The position numbers and the translations under genes were made by a program. DNA of 64,000 nt from Actinomycetota bacterium (GTDB lineage: Bacteria > Actinomycetota > Coriobacteriia > Anaerosomatales > Anaerosomataceae): positions 1-64,000 of the forward strand of contig WSXY01000005.1 of assembly GCA_009773565.1 (NCBI GenBank), read 5' to 3'. How positions within the stretch are numbered: the first letter of the stretch is position 1; each line of letters begins with the position of its first letter. Below the pieces are notes generated by a model. It was not told the DNA's origin and searched no databases. It saw only the letters and a list, made by a program, of their open reading frames with translations. Below, piece after piece: positions 8,044 to 17,026 of the stretch.

Positions 8044-9346
8044 GCGCTATGGCGAGGAGCACTCGCCGAACGGTGGTCGGATCGTCTGGCTGGCCGACGA
8101 CGGGGCCGCATTCGAAGCGGGTATGCGTGTCGGCGACGCGGTTCGAGCCGTTGACGGACAACCAGTGCGCGACATTCTCGACTGGCAATGGCATTCCGAT
8201 GATGACGAGTTCATCGTAACCGTCGAGCGCGGGCCCGAGCTGCACGATCTCGAGGTCGAGCGCGTTCCCGGTGAGCCGCTCGGTATCGAATTCGAGGACG
8301 CCGTCTTTAACGGGGTGATGGAGTGCGCCAATTCGTGCGCGTTCTGTTTCGTCGCGCAGCTCCCGCCGGGACTCAGACCGGCCCTTTCCGTACGCGATGA
8401 CGATTACCGACTCTCGTTCCTGTACGGCAACTTCGTGACCCTCACAAATCTCGAGGAACTCGACGTCGATCGAATCCTCGAGCAGCGCCTCTCGCCGCTC
8501 TATGTCTCGCTGCACGCGGTCGATTCGTCTGTGCGGGCGCAGCTCGTTTGTCCGACTGTCGAAGACACCACGCTCGATCGCATCGACACGTTGCTGAACG
8601 GCGGGATCGACCTCCACATCCAGATCGTTCTCGTCCCCGGAATCAACGACGGTGACGTCCTGACCGAGACACTTTCGTGGCTCGCTTCTCCAGAGGGCGT
8701 GCTCTCGGTCGGAATCGTGCCGCTCGGCTTCACTGGACACCAGTCGCGCTTCAGTCGGTCCTTCACACCCGCCGAGGCGGCAGACCTCATCGCCTCGATC
8801 GCACCGCTCCAGACAAGCATGCGAGCCACTCGTGACTCCGCATGGGTCTACGCGGCCGACGAGTTCTACCTGAACGCCGGGCAAGCGCTGCCCGATGACG
8901 CTTCCTACGACGATTACCCGCAGTACGAGAACGGCATCGGTCTCGTGCGGTCATTCATCGATGAGTTCGCGGAGGCGTCTGATGGGCTCAGCGCTGCAGA
9001 TCACGCCTTTGTCACGCTGACCGGAACGCTGTTCGCGCCGGTCCTCAAGCGCGTCATCTCGGATGCCGGACTTGCCCACATCGTGCGCGTCGTAGCGGTC
9101 GAGAATCGTCTCTTTGGCGGCAATGTTTCGGTCACCGGGCTGCTCGGTGGCCATGACATCATCGAGGCCGTTCGGGCCGACGGGGGAGTGGGAATCTATC
9201 TCCTGCCCGATGTCGTGGTAAACTCCGACGGTCTGTTGCTGGATGATGTCCCTGCCGACGAGTTGTCCGTGCGCGCTGGCGCCGACCTGAGAGTCATCGG
9301 ATCGGATGCCGCCTCGCTCGTCGCGGCGCTCGCAACGGCCGGGTAA
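8033..9346 (+). CDS. DUF512 family protein: PDZ-like domain plus radical SAM-type cysteine motif
   Basis: The product has 437 residues. The ATG at 8033 lies within the end of ispH, and a longer frame from 7901 would be mostly antisense-like Arg/Ser sequence. Residues 10-55 resemble a PDZ-type substrate-binding fold (GAAFEAGMRVGDAVRAVDGQPV). The next part carries CANSCAFCF (Cys 98, 102, 105), a CX3CX2C motif that binds the 4Fe-4S cluster in radical SAM enzymes. The C-terminal half is DUF512. The family is conserved in clostridia and actinobacteria, typically next to der, plsY and gpsA, exactly as here. Its reaction is not known to me. The gene order suggests a housekeeping role tied to ribosome assembly or membrane lipids, which is inference. 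Confidence 0.85.
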   Translation: MTSERYGEEHSPNGGRIVWLADDGAAFEAGMRVGDAVRAVDGQPVRDILDWQWHSDDDEFIVTVERGPELHDLEVERVPGEPLGIEFEDAVFNGVMECANSCAFCFVAQLPPGLRPALSVRDDDYRLSFLYGNFVTLTNLEELDVDRILEQRLSPLYVSLHAVDSSVRAQLVCPTVEDTTLDRIDTLLNGGIDLHIQIVLVPGINDGDVLTETLSWLASPEGVLSVGIVPLGFTGHQSRFSRSFTPAEAADLIASIAPLQTSMRATRDSAWVYAADEFYLNAGQALPDDASYDDYPQYENGIGLVRSFIDEFAEASDGLSAADHAFVTLTGTLFAPVLKRVISDAGLAHIVRVVAVENRLFGGNVSVTGLLGGHDIIEAVRADGGVGIYLLPDVVVNSDGLLLDDVPADELSVRAGADLRVIGSDAASLVAALATAG

Positions 9347-9361
9347 GGAGGAACTACCCCC

Positions 9362-10669
9362 GTGAGCCTACCAATCGTAGCCGTGGTCGGTCGACCGAAT
9401 GTCGGCAAGTCCACGTTCGTCAATCGCATCATGCAAGGCCAGGACGCTATCGTGCACTCGTCGAGTGGCGTGACGCGTGATCGCAGCTATCACAAAGCCG
9501 ACTGGAACGGCGTCGACTTCATGTTGATCGACACCGGCGGCATCGATCTCCTCGACAACGACGAGTTCGGACCGTCCATTCGCGCCCAGGCCATGATGGC
9601 TGCCGAGCAGGCCGACATCGTGATCTTCCTCGTGGACGGCAAGGCAGGTGTCGCTTCCGGCGACGCCGATGTCGCCAAGCTGCTCCGCAAGTCGGGACGG
9701 CCGATCTTCCTCGTTGTGAACAAGGCGGATACGCCGGGCAATGACTCGATGATCCACGAGTTCTGGGCGCTTGGCCTGGGGCAGCCGTGGGCCGTCTCCG
9801 CGCTTCACGGCCACGGCACCGGCGATCTGCTCGACGAGATCGTCTCGAGCCTGCCGGAGACCGAGCCTGAGCCCGAGATCGATGCTATCAACGTTGCCAT
9901 CATCGGACGTCCGAACGCCGGCAAGTCGTCGCTCTTCAACCGCCTTCTCGGCCATGAGCGCTCGATTGTCTCCGAAGTTGCCGGGACCACTCGCGACGCC
10001 CTCGACACGCTCGTTGAGCACGAAGGTGTCATGTACCGCCTCGTCGACACCGCCGGCCTTCGCCGCAAGTCGCAGATCGACGAATCCGTCGAGTACTACA
10101 GCTTCGTCCGCGCGATGCGTGCGATCGACCGCGCGGATGTCGCCGTTCTCGTCATCGACTCGCCGCTTGGCGTGACCGACCAGGATCAGCGCGTAGCCCG
10201 TTTCGCCGCCGAGCGCGGTTCTGCGATGGTCGTCGTTCTCAACAAGTGGGATATCGTCGGCGGTCCGGAGATCAAAGCCGAGGTATCGGCCGTTGTTCCC
10301 GAGAAGCTCGGCTTCATCGGCTACGCGCCCGTTCTGCGCATCAGTGCGCTGACCGGCAGCGGCGCCGGCAAGATCTTCCCGGCGATCCACCGCTCGTATG
10401 TCTCGTTCACGCAGACCATCACCACGAGCGCGCTCAACCGCTTCCTCACCGATATCCGCGCGATCGGGCACACGATCTCGCAGGGACGCAAGACGCTGCG
10501 GCTCAACTACGTCACGCAGACTGGCAACAAGCCGCCGGTCTTCAGCTTCTTCGCGAACCACCCCGACCTGGTCGATGACAGCTACACACGGTATCTCGAG
10601 AACCGCATGCGAGAGACCTTTGACCTCACCGGAACACCCATCCGCATCAGGTTCAGGAAGAAGGTCTAG
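9362..10669 (+). CDS. der: Ribosome biogenesis GTPase Der (EngA)
   Basis: This 435-residue protein has two tandem GTPase domains and a C-terminal KH-like domain, the defining Der layout. G1 of domain 1 is GRPNVGKST (residue 9 on), with DTGG and NKAD following. Domain 2 starts with GRPNAGKSS near residue 182, followed by DTAGLRRK and NKWD. The KH region ends in GTPIRIRFRKK, the typical Der terminus. Der acts in 50S ribosomal subunit maturation. The GTG start is preceded by TAAGGAGGAAC, the strongest ribosome site in this run. Confidence 0.97.
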   Translation: MSLPIVAVVGRPNVGKSTFVNRIMQGQDAIVHSSSGVTRDRSYHKADWNGVDFMLIDTGGIDLLDNDEFGPSIRAQAMMAAEQADIVIFLVDGKAGVASGDADVAKLLRKSGRPIFLVVNKADTPGNDSMIHEFWALGLGQPWAVSALHGHGTGDLLDEIVSSLPETEPEPEIDAINVAIIGRPNAGKSSLFNRLLGHERSIVSEVAGTTRDALDTLVEHEGVMYRLVDTAGLRRKSQIDESVEYYSFVRAMRAIDRADVAVLVIDSPLGVTDQDQRVARFAAERGSAMVVVLNKWDIVGGPEIKAEVSAVVPEKLGFIGYAPVLRISALTGSGAGKIFPAIHRSYVSFTQTITTSALNRFLTDIRAIGHTISQGRKTLRLNYVTQTGNKPPVFSFFANHPDLVDDSYTRYLENRMRETFDLTGTPIRIRFRKKV

Positions 10670-10671
10670 CG

Positions 10672-11322
10672 TTGGATACCGTGTGGCGCATCGCCGCAGC
10701 TCTTGCGGTGGCCTTCGTCGCTGGCAGTATCCCGTTCGCGGTGATCATCAGCCGGACGTTCTTCCATTCCGACATCCGGGAGCACGGTTCCGGCAACCCG
10801 GGTGCGACCAACGTGCTGCGGACGTTCGGCCCGGCAGCGGGTTTTGCGGTGTTCGCGCTTGACGGACTCAAGGGCGCGGCCGGAGTGTACGTCGCACGTC
10901 TGCTCGTCCCTGCAGCCTGGGCAGCTGACGGACATGACTGGTTCATGATTGCCGCAGCGATGGCTGCGATCGCCGGCCACACGTTCTCGCCGTTCATCGG
11001 CTTCAAGGGCGGGAAGGGCGTTGCGACGGCCGCCGGTGCGATATCGATCATCATTCCCGGCGCGTTCGTCGTCATGTTCGTGACCTTCGCCGTCATCCTC
11101 GCGATCACGCGCATGGTGTCACTCGGGTCGATCGTTCTCGCGCTTGAGTTCCCGCTCCTGACCATCATCATGTACGGCGACCGTACCCCCGTGGTTCTCT
11201 TCGGTTTCGCGGCCGGCACGCTCGTCCTGTGGCGTCATCATGCCAATCTCAAGCGCATCTTCCTCGGACAAGAGCATAAGATGGGTACGAACAACGAGTC
11301 CCGGGAGGCGAGCCAGGCGTGA
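10672..11322 (+). CDS. plsY: Glycerol-3-phosphate acyltransferase (acyl-phosphate dependent)
   Basis: This 216-residue integral membrane enzyme transfers an acyl group from acyl phosphate to glycerol 3-phosphate. Family motifs are GSGNPGATN near residue 42, the GHTFSPFIGFKGGKGVATA loop, and a C-terminal WRHHANLKRI. About five hydrophobic segments are visible. The start is a TTG 2 bp after the der stop. A GTG at 10681 is an alternative. The hydrophilic tail after residue 200 (GTNNESREASQA) is a small extension, and its end overlaps the GTG of gpsA. It works with gpsA next door, which makes its substrate. Confidence 0.94.
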   Translation: MDTVWRIAAALAVAFVAGSIPFAVIISRTFFHSDIREHGSGNPGATNVLRTFGPAAGFAVFALDGLKGAAGVYVARLLVPAAWAADGHDWFMIAAAMAAIAGHTFSPFIGFKGGKGVATAAGAISIIIPGAFVVMFVTFAVILAITRMVSLGSIVLALEFPLLTIIMYGDRTPVVLFGFAAGTLVLWRHHANLKRIFLGQEHKMGTNNESREASQA

Positions 11323-12344
11323 GCATAGCGGTCATCGGCGCTGGATCATGGGGTACCGCGGTTGCGGCGCTTCTTGGCGGCAAGGGTATCGACGTCCAGC
11401 TCTGGGCGCGCGAGACCGAGATCGCCGAGGGTATCAACGCGGTTCACCGGAACCCGCTCTACCTGAAGGACATCGAGCTGCCCGCGCGTGTCGTTGCGAC
11501 GCACGAGATCGACGAGGCGCTCAACGGCGTCACTGCAGTTGTCATGGTCACGCCGAGCCACGGGGTTCGTGGCACGGCAGAGACGATGCTCCCGCACATC
11601 TCGAACACGCTCCCTATCGTGAACCTCTCGAAGGGCGTCGAGCGCGGCAGCGACATGCGGATGACGCAGGTCCTCGAGGATGTGCTCGGGAATTGTGCGC
11701 GTCTCGCGGCGCTCTCCGGCCCCAACCACGCCGAGGAAGTCAGCAAGCAGGTTCCCTCGGCAACCGTTATCGCCGCATACGACGAGTCCGTGGGACGCAT
11801 GTTCCAGGACCTTTTCATGTCACCGACGTTCCGCGTCTACACCAACCCTGATGTTGTCGGCGTCGAGTTGTGTGCGGCGTGCAAGAACGTCGTTGCGGTC
11901 GCCGCCGGGCTCTCTGACGGTCTCGGCTACGGCGACAACACCAAGGCGACCCTCATGACGCGCGGCCTCGCAGAGATGGCGCGTCTCGGCGCGAAGCTCG
12001 GTGCGAACCCGCTCACGTTCATGGGGCTTGCCGGTGTCGGCGACCTTATCGCAACGTGCACGAGCCGCCACAGCCGCAACCGCGGTCTGGGCGAGCACAT
12101 CGCACGCGGCGGCACGATCGAGTCGTATGCCGAGGAGACGCACATGGTCGCCGAAGGTGCGACGTCGTGCATCTCCGTCGATGACCTTGCACACCGAGAG
12201 GGTCTTGAGCTGCCGATCACCCATCAGGTTCGCGCCATCCTCTACGAGGGAGCATCGCCGCTCACCGGCGGGGAGATGCTGATGGGCCGCGCCGCAAAGG
12301 ACGAACTGCACGGCATGGGCATCGTCGTGGACGAGGAGGCCTAG
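11319..12344 (+). CDS. gpsA: Glycerol-3-phosphate dehydrogenase [NAD(P)+]
   Basis: This 341-residue enzyme reduces dihydroxyacetone phosphate to sn-glycerol 3-phosphate for phospholipids. The N-terminal Rossmann motif is IGAGSWGTA (residues 5-13). SGPNHAEEV (near 133), the catalytic-Lys region CKNVVAVAAG, and GLAGVGDLIATCTS are typical of GpsA. Translation starts at a GTG overlapping the plsY stop. The rpe ATG follows the TAG directly, with no spacer. Confidence 0.96.
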   Translation: MSIAVIGAGSWGTAVAALLGGKGIDVQLWARETEIAEGINAVHRNPLYLKDIELPARVVATHEIDEALNGVTAVVMVTPSHGVRGTAETMLPHISNTLPIVNLSKGVERGSDMRMTQVLEDVLGNCARLAALSGPNHAEEVSKQVPSATVIAAYDESVGRMFQDLFMSPTFRVYTNPDVVGVELCAACKNVVAVAAGLSDGLGYGDNTKATLMTRGLAEMARLGAKLGANPLTFMGLAGVGDLIATCTSRHSRNRGLGEHIARGGTIESYAEETHMVAEGATSCISVDDLAHREGLELPITHQVRAILYEGASPLTGGEMLMGRAAKDELHGMGIVVDEEA

Positions 12345-13019
12345 ATGGACCGCTCGCTCCTCATTGCACCGTCCATTCTGTCAGCGGATTTCACCCGGCT
12401 CGGTGAAGCGGTCGCCTTCATGGAAGCCGCCGGTGCAGATCTTGTCCACGTGGATGTCATGGACGGACGCTTCGTCCCGAATCTCACCATCGGCCCGCCG
12501 GTCATCAAGGCGCTCAAGCGTGTGACGAAGCTTCCCCTGGACGTGCATCTCATGATCGATAACGCCGATGAGACCGTCGGCTGGTACCTCGAAGCGGGCG
12601 CGGACATCGTTGTCGTGCATGCCGAGGCGTGCAACCACCTTCACCGGATCGTGCAGACGATCCACGAGGCGGGCGCGCAGGCGGGTGTTGCGCTCAATCC
12701 CGGAACGCCGGCAGATGTTCTCGAGGCGATCATCGCTGACCTCGATTACGTCTTGGTGATGAGCGTCAATCCCGGCTTTGGCGGGCAGGCGTTCATCGCG
12801 TCGGCAATCGACAAGGTTCGCGACGTTGCCGCGCTCGCTCGCTCAAAGGGCGCGCGGCCGCGGATTGCGGTTGATGGCGGCATCGATACCAGGACGGCTC
12901 CACTCGTCGTTGAGGCGGGTGCCGACGTTCTCGTCGCAGGGAGTGCGGTCTTCTGTGCTGCGGACCCTGCGAAGGCGATTCACGACATACGAACGGCGGC
13001 CGTTTCTAAGTTGGTGTAA
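12345..13019 (+). CDS. rpe: Ribulose-phosphate 3-epimerase
   Basis: This 224-residue TIM-barrel enzyme interconverts ribulose 5-phosphate and xylulose 5-phosphate. Signatures are APSILSADF near the N-terminus, VHVDVMDGRFVPN, LDVHLMI, MSVNPGFGGQ and the VDGGI phosphate-binding loop, with the catalytic Asp and metal-binding His residues in place. It begins right after the gpsA stop. Its product pool includes ribulose 5-phosphate, the precursor used by RibBA in the riboflavin operon that follows, so the neighbourhood makes metabolic sense. The FMN riboswitch starts 15 bp after its stop. Confidence 0.96.
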   Translation: MDRSLLIAPSILSADFTRLGEAVAFMEAAGADLVHVDVMDGRFVPNLTIGPPVIKALKRVTKLPLDVHLMIDNADETVGWYLEAGADIVVVHAEACNHLHRIVQTIHEAGAQAGVALNPGTPADVLEAIIADLDYVLVMSVNPGFGGQAFIASAIDKVRDVAALARSKGARPRIAVDGGIDTRTAPLVVEAGADVLVAGSAVFCAADPAKAIHDIRTAAVSKLV

Positions 13020-13033
13020 GATGAGCGCGCACT

Positions 13034-13148
13034 TTCTTCAGGGCGGGGTGAGATTCCCCACCGGCGGTGACAGCCCGCGAGCCTCGTATGAGGCAGACCC
13101 GGAGAATTCCCGGGGCCGACGGTAGAGTCCGGATGGGAGAAGGAAGGT
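13034..13148 (+). promoter_or_regulatory. FMN riboswitch (RFN element)
   Basis: The aptamer is nearly consensus: TTCAGGGCGGGGTGAGATTC, CCACCGGCGGTGACAGCCCG, a variable hairpin, GACCCGG, CCGGGGCCGACGGTAGAGTC and CGGATGGGAGAAGG. The ribosome site of ribD (GGGAGAAGGAAGG) lies directly at the 3' edge and ribD starts about 10 nt later. Control is therefore most likely translational, by hiding the ribosome site when FMN binds. No separate terminator hairpin with a T run is seen between aptamer and start. Confidence 0.97.
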
Positions 13149-13154
13149 CTGGGC

Positions 13155-14312
13155 GTGAGCCTGTTTCTTGATGACGCCTCGGCGATAGCCGATCCGTTTC
13201 TGCGGCGTGCGTTCACGCTGGCAGAACGTGGCCGCGGCACCGTGAGCCCCAACCCGATGGTCGGCTGTGTCATCGTTCGCGATGGCGTTGTCGTAGGCGA
13301 GGGCTATCACCAGCAGGCTGGCGGTCCGCACGCGGAGATCGCCGCACTCAGCGCAGCAGGCGATAACGCCGCCGGTTCGACCGCGTACGTGACGCTTGAA
13401 CCCTGCAACCACTACGGTCGCACACCACCGTGCACGAGCGCGCTGCTCAAGGCGGGCGTCACGAAGGTCGTCATCGGTCTGCGCGACCCCAATCCTGAAG
13501 TCACCGGCTCTGGTGCAGAAGCGCTTGCCGAGGCTGGCGTAGAGATCGTCTTCGTCACGGATGACGCGCCATTTCGCGCGCAGAACGAAGCGTGGCTCTG
13601 TCGTTTGCGCACCGGCCTTCCGTTCGTGAGGGTGAAGGTAGCCCTCACACTGGATGCGCGCCCGGGGCTCTTCGCGAGCAGGCGCGCGCGCATCACGGGC
13701 AGCGGCGGCGGAACGGTCACCATGCTCGTGCGCGAACGAGCCACGGCCGTCTTCGTCGGAGCTTCCACCCTGCAAGTCGACGATCCGCTCTTGACCATCC
13801 GGGATGCCGACGAGCGCGCGGCCCTTCGCCAGCCCATTCGCGGTGTCCTCTCGCGGACGTCTGTTCCCGCATCGTCGGCACGCATGCTGAGTGACGGAGT
13901 CGGGAAGACTCTCCTTGTCACAAGTGATGCTGCCGCTCCTGTTGCGACGGCCGCTCTCGCATCGCGCGGTACAGAGGTCCATCTCTACCGCTATGCTGAT
14001 GGTATCCGCGGCGCTCTTGCGGCGGTTGCAAACGCGGGTATCGATGACATGCTTGTGGAAGCAGGGCCGGCGCTTCTGACGGCACTGTGGAATGCGCGGG
14101 CGATCGACGAACTCGTCGTCGTGCACGCAGGGGGTATGGGAGGCAACGCGGCACCACCGCTCTTTCTTGGTGGTGGCGAGATTGCAGGGGGCTCCCTCAC
14201 GCCGACGTTTCGGGCGGTTGAGGCGGCTGTACGCGGAGATGATGCAGTCACGGTCTGGCGACCCAAGCTACAAGCGGCAGGGGAGTCACGGGCCATAGGA
14301 GGGAGTTCATAG
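13155..14312 (+). CDS. ribD: Bifunctional riboflavin deaminase/reductase
   Basis: The product has 385 residues and starts at GTG. The N-terminal deaminase has the zinc site GGPHAEIAAL (His-Ala-Glu) and LEPCNHYGRTPPC (two Cys), acting on the diamino-hydroxy-pyrimidine ribosyl phosphate. The C-terminal half is the NADPH-dependent RibD reductase domain (VKVALTLDAR, SSARML, VEAGPALLTAL). It catalyses the second and third steps of the GTP branch of riboflavin synthesis. The FMN riboswitch directly upstream controls it, and the ribE ATG follows its TAG without a gap. Confidence 0.96.
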   Translation: MSLFLDDASAIADPFLRRAFTLAERGRGTVSPNPMVGCVIVRDGVVVGEGYHQQAGGPHAEIAALSAAGDNAAGSTAYVTLEPCNHYGRTPPCTSALLKAGVTKVVIGLRDPNPEVTGSGAEALAEAGVEIVFVTDDAPFRAQNEAWLCRLRTGLPFVRVKVALTLDARPGLFASRRARITGSGGGTVTMLVRERATAVFVGASTLQVDDPLLTIRDADERAALRQPIRGVLSRTSVPASSARMLSDGVGKTLLVTSDAAAPVATAALASRGTEVHLYRYADGIRGALAAVANAGIDDMLVEAGPALLTALWNARAIDELVVVHAGGMGGNAAPPLFLGGGEIAGGSLTPTFRAVEAAVRGDDAVTVWRPKLQAAGESRAIGGSS

Positions 14313-14981
14313 ATGTTCACGGGTCTGATCGAGTGCGAAGGCATCATCACGCGTGCCGAGCGGGTCTCGGGAGGCATGCGGCTGGAGGTGTACGCTCCGG
14401 AGTTCGGCCGGGATATGGCCATCGGCGATTCGATCGCTGTTGATGGCGTCTGCCTTACCGTCATCAAGTTCATCCGGGGGGCGTTCCTCACGGACGTGAG
14501 CGGCGAGACGCTTGACCGAACAACACTCGGGACCCTCCGCCAGGGTGGCAAGGTCAATCTTGAGCGCGCACTCAGGCTCTCTGACCGCCTCGGCGGGCAT
14601 CTCGTCTCCGGACATATCGACGCGATCGGGAAGATCGCGCTCAAGCAGCCCAACGGCAAGTTCACCGTCTACCAGTTCCAGGCTCCACCAGAAGTGATGC
14701 AGTACGTCGTCGAGAAGGGCTCGATCGCCGTTGACGGCATTTCGCTGACCGTCGCGCGCGTCGGGGCCGACGGCTTCACGGCCGCGGTCATCCCGCAAAC
14801 CGAAGAGGTCTCGACGCTCAAAGAGAAGAGCTCGGGGGCACTCGTCAACCTTGAGGCCGACATGCTCGGCAAGTACGTCAAGCGGTTCGTCGCGCTCTAT
14901 GCGGGAGTGGATGACGAGACTCCTGCAGCTGGAAAGCGCGGCCTCGGCGACATGCTCCGCGAGTTCACGGACGGACGCTGA
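14313..14981 (+). CDS. ribE: Riboflavin synthase, alpha subunit
   Basis: The product has 222 residues, with two homologous lumazine-binding halves. It begins MFTGLIE, the near-universal start of this enzyme, and contains DGVCLTV in the first half and DGISLTV in the second. [11 protein letters not shown] and [10 protein letters not shown] are also typical. It dismutates two molecules of 6,7-dimethyl-8-ribityllumazine to riboflavin. The TGA overlaps the ATG of ribBA. Confidence 0.96.
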   Translation: MFTGLIECEGIITRAERVSGGMRLEVYAPEFGRDMAIGDSIAVDGVCLTVIKFIRGAFLTDVSGETLDRTTLGTLRQGGKVNLERALRLSDRLGGHLVSGHIDAIGKIALKQPNGKFTVYQFQAPPEVMQYVVEKGSIAVDGISLTVARVGADGFTAAVIPQTEEVSTLKEKSSGALVNLEADMLGKYVKRFVALYAGVDDETPAAGKRGLGDMLREFTDGR

Positions 14982-16201
14982 TGCCGATGAGCGACATCTT
15001 CACACCGATCGAGGAAGCCATCGAGATCATCCGTTCGGGCGGTATGCTCATCGTCGTCGATGACGAGGATCGCGAGAACGAAGGCGACTTCGTCATGGCC
15101 GCCGGCAAGGTGACACCCGAGGCGATCAACTTCATGGCGCAACACGGCCGTGGACTCATCTGCCTGCCAATGTCCGGCGAGCGTCTCGACGAGCTCCACA
15201 TCCCGCCGATGACGGACAACAACACGTCAGCACAAGGCACCGCCTTCCATGTGTCGATTGGCGCAAAGGGCCGCATAACCACGGGCATCTCGGCGAAAGA
15301 CCGTGCGGAGACCGTTCTGGCCGCAATCGACCCGACGTCGGGTCCGGACGATATCGCGATGCCCGGCCACGTGTTCCCGCTCCGCGCGAAGCCGGGCGGC
15401 GTGCTTGAGCGTGCCGGTCATACAGAAGCCTCGGTCGATCTCGCCCGTCTCGCAGGGCTCGCGCCTGCGGGCGTCATCTGCGAGATCATGAACGAAGATG
15501 GCACGATGGCCCGCCGACCCCAGCTTGAAGAGGTCGCAGCCCGATTCGGTCTCAAGATGGCGACGGTCGCCGATCTCATCCGCTACCGGCGTCGTACCGA
15601 GCGGCTTGTCGAGCGAACCTCGACGGTTCGGCTCCCCACGCGTCACGGTGAGTTCATCGCCCACGGCTATCACTCGCTCGTGGACGACTCGACCCATATT
15701 GCGCTCGTTGCGGGAGACGTCAAGGATCGCGAGGACGTTCTTGTTCGCGTCCATTCGGAGTGCCTCACCGGAGACGTCTTCCACTCGCTTCGGTGTGACT
15801 GCGGCGATCAGCTTGAAGAGGCCATGCGTCTCGTTCAGGAGGAAGGCCGCGGTGTCATCCTCTACATCGTCGGTCATGAGGGTCGCGGCATCGGCCTCGA
15901 GAACAAGCTGAAGGCCTACGAGTTGCAGGAGCAAGGCGCTGACACCGTCGAGGCAAACGAGGCACTCGGCTTTCCGGCCGATCTTCGCGACTACGGCATC
16001 GGTGCCCAGATTCTCGTCGACCTGGGTCTGACGAGCATGCGGCTTCTCACCAACAACCCGACGAAGATCGTCGGACTGCAAGGCTACGGTCTTCGAGTGA
16101 CCGAGCAGGTGCCGCTCCAGATCGGCTGCGGCGCCGACAACATCGAGTACTTGCGTACGAAGAAGGACAAGATGTCCCACCGGCTCGATCTGCCCGAGTA
16201 G
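14981..16201 (+). CDS. ribBA: Bifunctional 3,4-dihydroxy-2-butanone-4-phosphate synthase / GTP cyclohydrolase II
   Basis: The product has 406 residues. The N-terminal RibB half contains [11 protein letters not shown] and [14 protein letters not shown], and makes the four-carbon precursor from ribulose 5-phosphate. The C-terminal RibA half has [18 protein letters not shown] with its zinc-binding cysteines and HEGRGIGL, opening GTP. Both active sites look intact, so both entry points of the pathway lie in one protein, as in Bacillus and most actinobacteria. It starts within the ribE stop codon. ribH follows after 19 bp with its own AAAGGAG ribosome site. Confidence 0.97.
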   Translation: MPMSDIFTPIEEAIEIIRSGGMLIVVDDEDRENEGDFVMAAGKVTPEAINFMAQHGRGLICLPMSGERLDELHIPPMTDNNTSAQGTAFHVSIGAKGRITTGISAKDRAETVLAAIDPTSGPDDIAMPGHVFPLRAKPGGVLERAGHTEASVDLARLAGLAPAGVICEIMNEDGTMARRPQLEEVAARFGLKMATVADLIRYRRRTERLVERTSTVRLPTRHGEFIAHGYHSLVDDSTHIALVAGDVKDREDVLVRVHSECLTGDVFHSLRCDCGDQLEEAMRLVQEEGRGVILYIVGHEGRGIGLENKLKAYELQEQGADTVEANEALGFPADLRDYGIGAQILVDLGLTSMRLLTNNPTKIVGLQGYGLRVTEQVPLQIGCGADNIEYLRTKKDKMSHRLDLPE

Positions 16202-16220
16202 GGACCGAAAGGAGACCATC

Positions 16221-16682
16221 ATGACCGTGTTCGAAGGCAACATGATCGGCACAGAACTCAAGGTCGGCATCGTGATCAGCCGCTTCAACGAGCTCCTCTC
16301 GTCCCGGCTGCTCTCCGGTGCGAACGATGCGCTCACGCGACACGGCGTGCTTGCAGACGACATCGATGTCGCATGGGTCCCGGGTGCGTTCGAAATCCCG
16401 CTCGTCGCTCAGCGCATGGCAGCAAGCAAGCGTTACGACGTTGTTCTGGCTCTGGGCGTTGTGATTCGGGGCGGCACGCCGCACTTCGAGTACGTTGCGT
16501 CCGAGGTCTCCAAGGGTGTCGCCTCAGCGTCGCTCGATACGGGCGTTCCGGTCATGTTCGGCGTCATCACGGCCGACAGCATCGAGCAGGCAGTGGAGCG
16601 CGCAGGAACCAAGTCGGGCAACAAGGGTTGGGATGCGGCGCTTGCCGGTATCGAGATGGCCAATCTCATGCGCGCCGTCTAG
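16221..16682 (+). CDS. ribH: 6,7-dimethyl-8-ribityllumazine synthase
   Basis: This 153-residue enzyme condenses the butanone phosphate with the pyrimidine diamine. It normally assembles as a pentamer or icosahedral 60-mer. Motifs are [14 protein letters not shown] near the N-terminus, VPGAFEIP (residues 53-60), [14 protein letters not shown] with the catalytic His, and GNKGWDAA near the end. It is the last gene of the riboflavin operon, and a clear terminator follows. Confidence 0.97.
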   Translation: MTVFEGNMIGTELKVGIVISRFNELLSSRLLSGANDALTRHGVLADDIDVAWVPGAFEIPLVAQRMAASKRYDVVLALGVVIRGGTPHFEYVASEVSKGVASASLDTGVPVMFGVITADSIEQAVERAGTKSGNKGWDAALAGIEMANLMRAV

Positions 16683-16717
16683 CTCCATCCAGCAGCACCG
16701 AACTACCCCGTGGAAAG

Positions 16718-16758
16718 CCGAAAGGCCCGGATCGCGTAAGCGTTTCGGGCCTTTCTTC
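16718..16758 (+). terminator. Rho-independent terminator of the riboflavin operon
   Basis: The 10-bp stem GAAAGGCCCG/CGGGCCTTTC flanks a 16-nt loop, and TTCT follows the stem. It lies 37 bp after the ribH stop and closes the operon. Confidence 0.85.
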
Positions 16759-17026
16759 TGGGCAATCCATTGGGCTCTCGCCACCCCGTGGCTATCAACC
16801 GTGGACGTCCGATCAACCTGTCCGCTCATGGAGCGGGAATACAACCTACCAAACGCTCAGAGGTGAAACAAGCGACAGTTTGTTCGATTTGATGAACGGT
16901 CGTTGCGCGCCTCTGTGTGGGAACTGTGAGGCGTTAAGTGGTGGCGGGTTTCGGTCGGAGCGGCTATCGGCTACGCTACTCGAGGGGAGCGTATGATGGC
17001 CGGGCTTGAGACGAGGAGATCGACTG
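16759..17026 (+). other. Intergenic stretch before the unknown gene; putative -10 element
   Basis: No convincing coding frame is seen here. Two things stand out. GTTC-N7-GAAC, centred near 16889, is a small inverted repeat that could be an operator. TATGAT at 16992-16997 could be a -10 box about 30 bp before the next start, without an obvious -35. Both are weak. Confidence 0.3.

Noticed and set aside
16882-16896. GTTC/GAAC inverted repeat as a second LexA box
   Set aside because: The spacing and flanking bases do not fit the CGAAC-N4-GTTCG box found at 25853, and the orientation of the arms is reversed.
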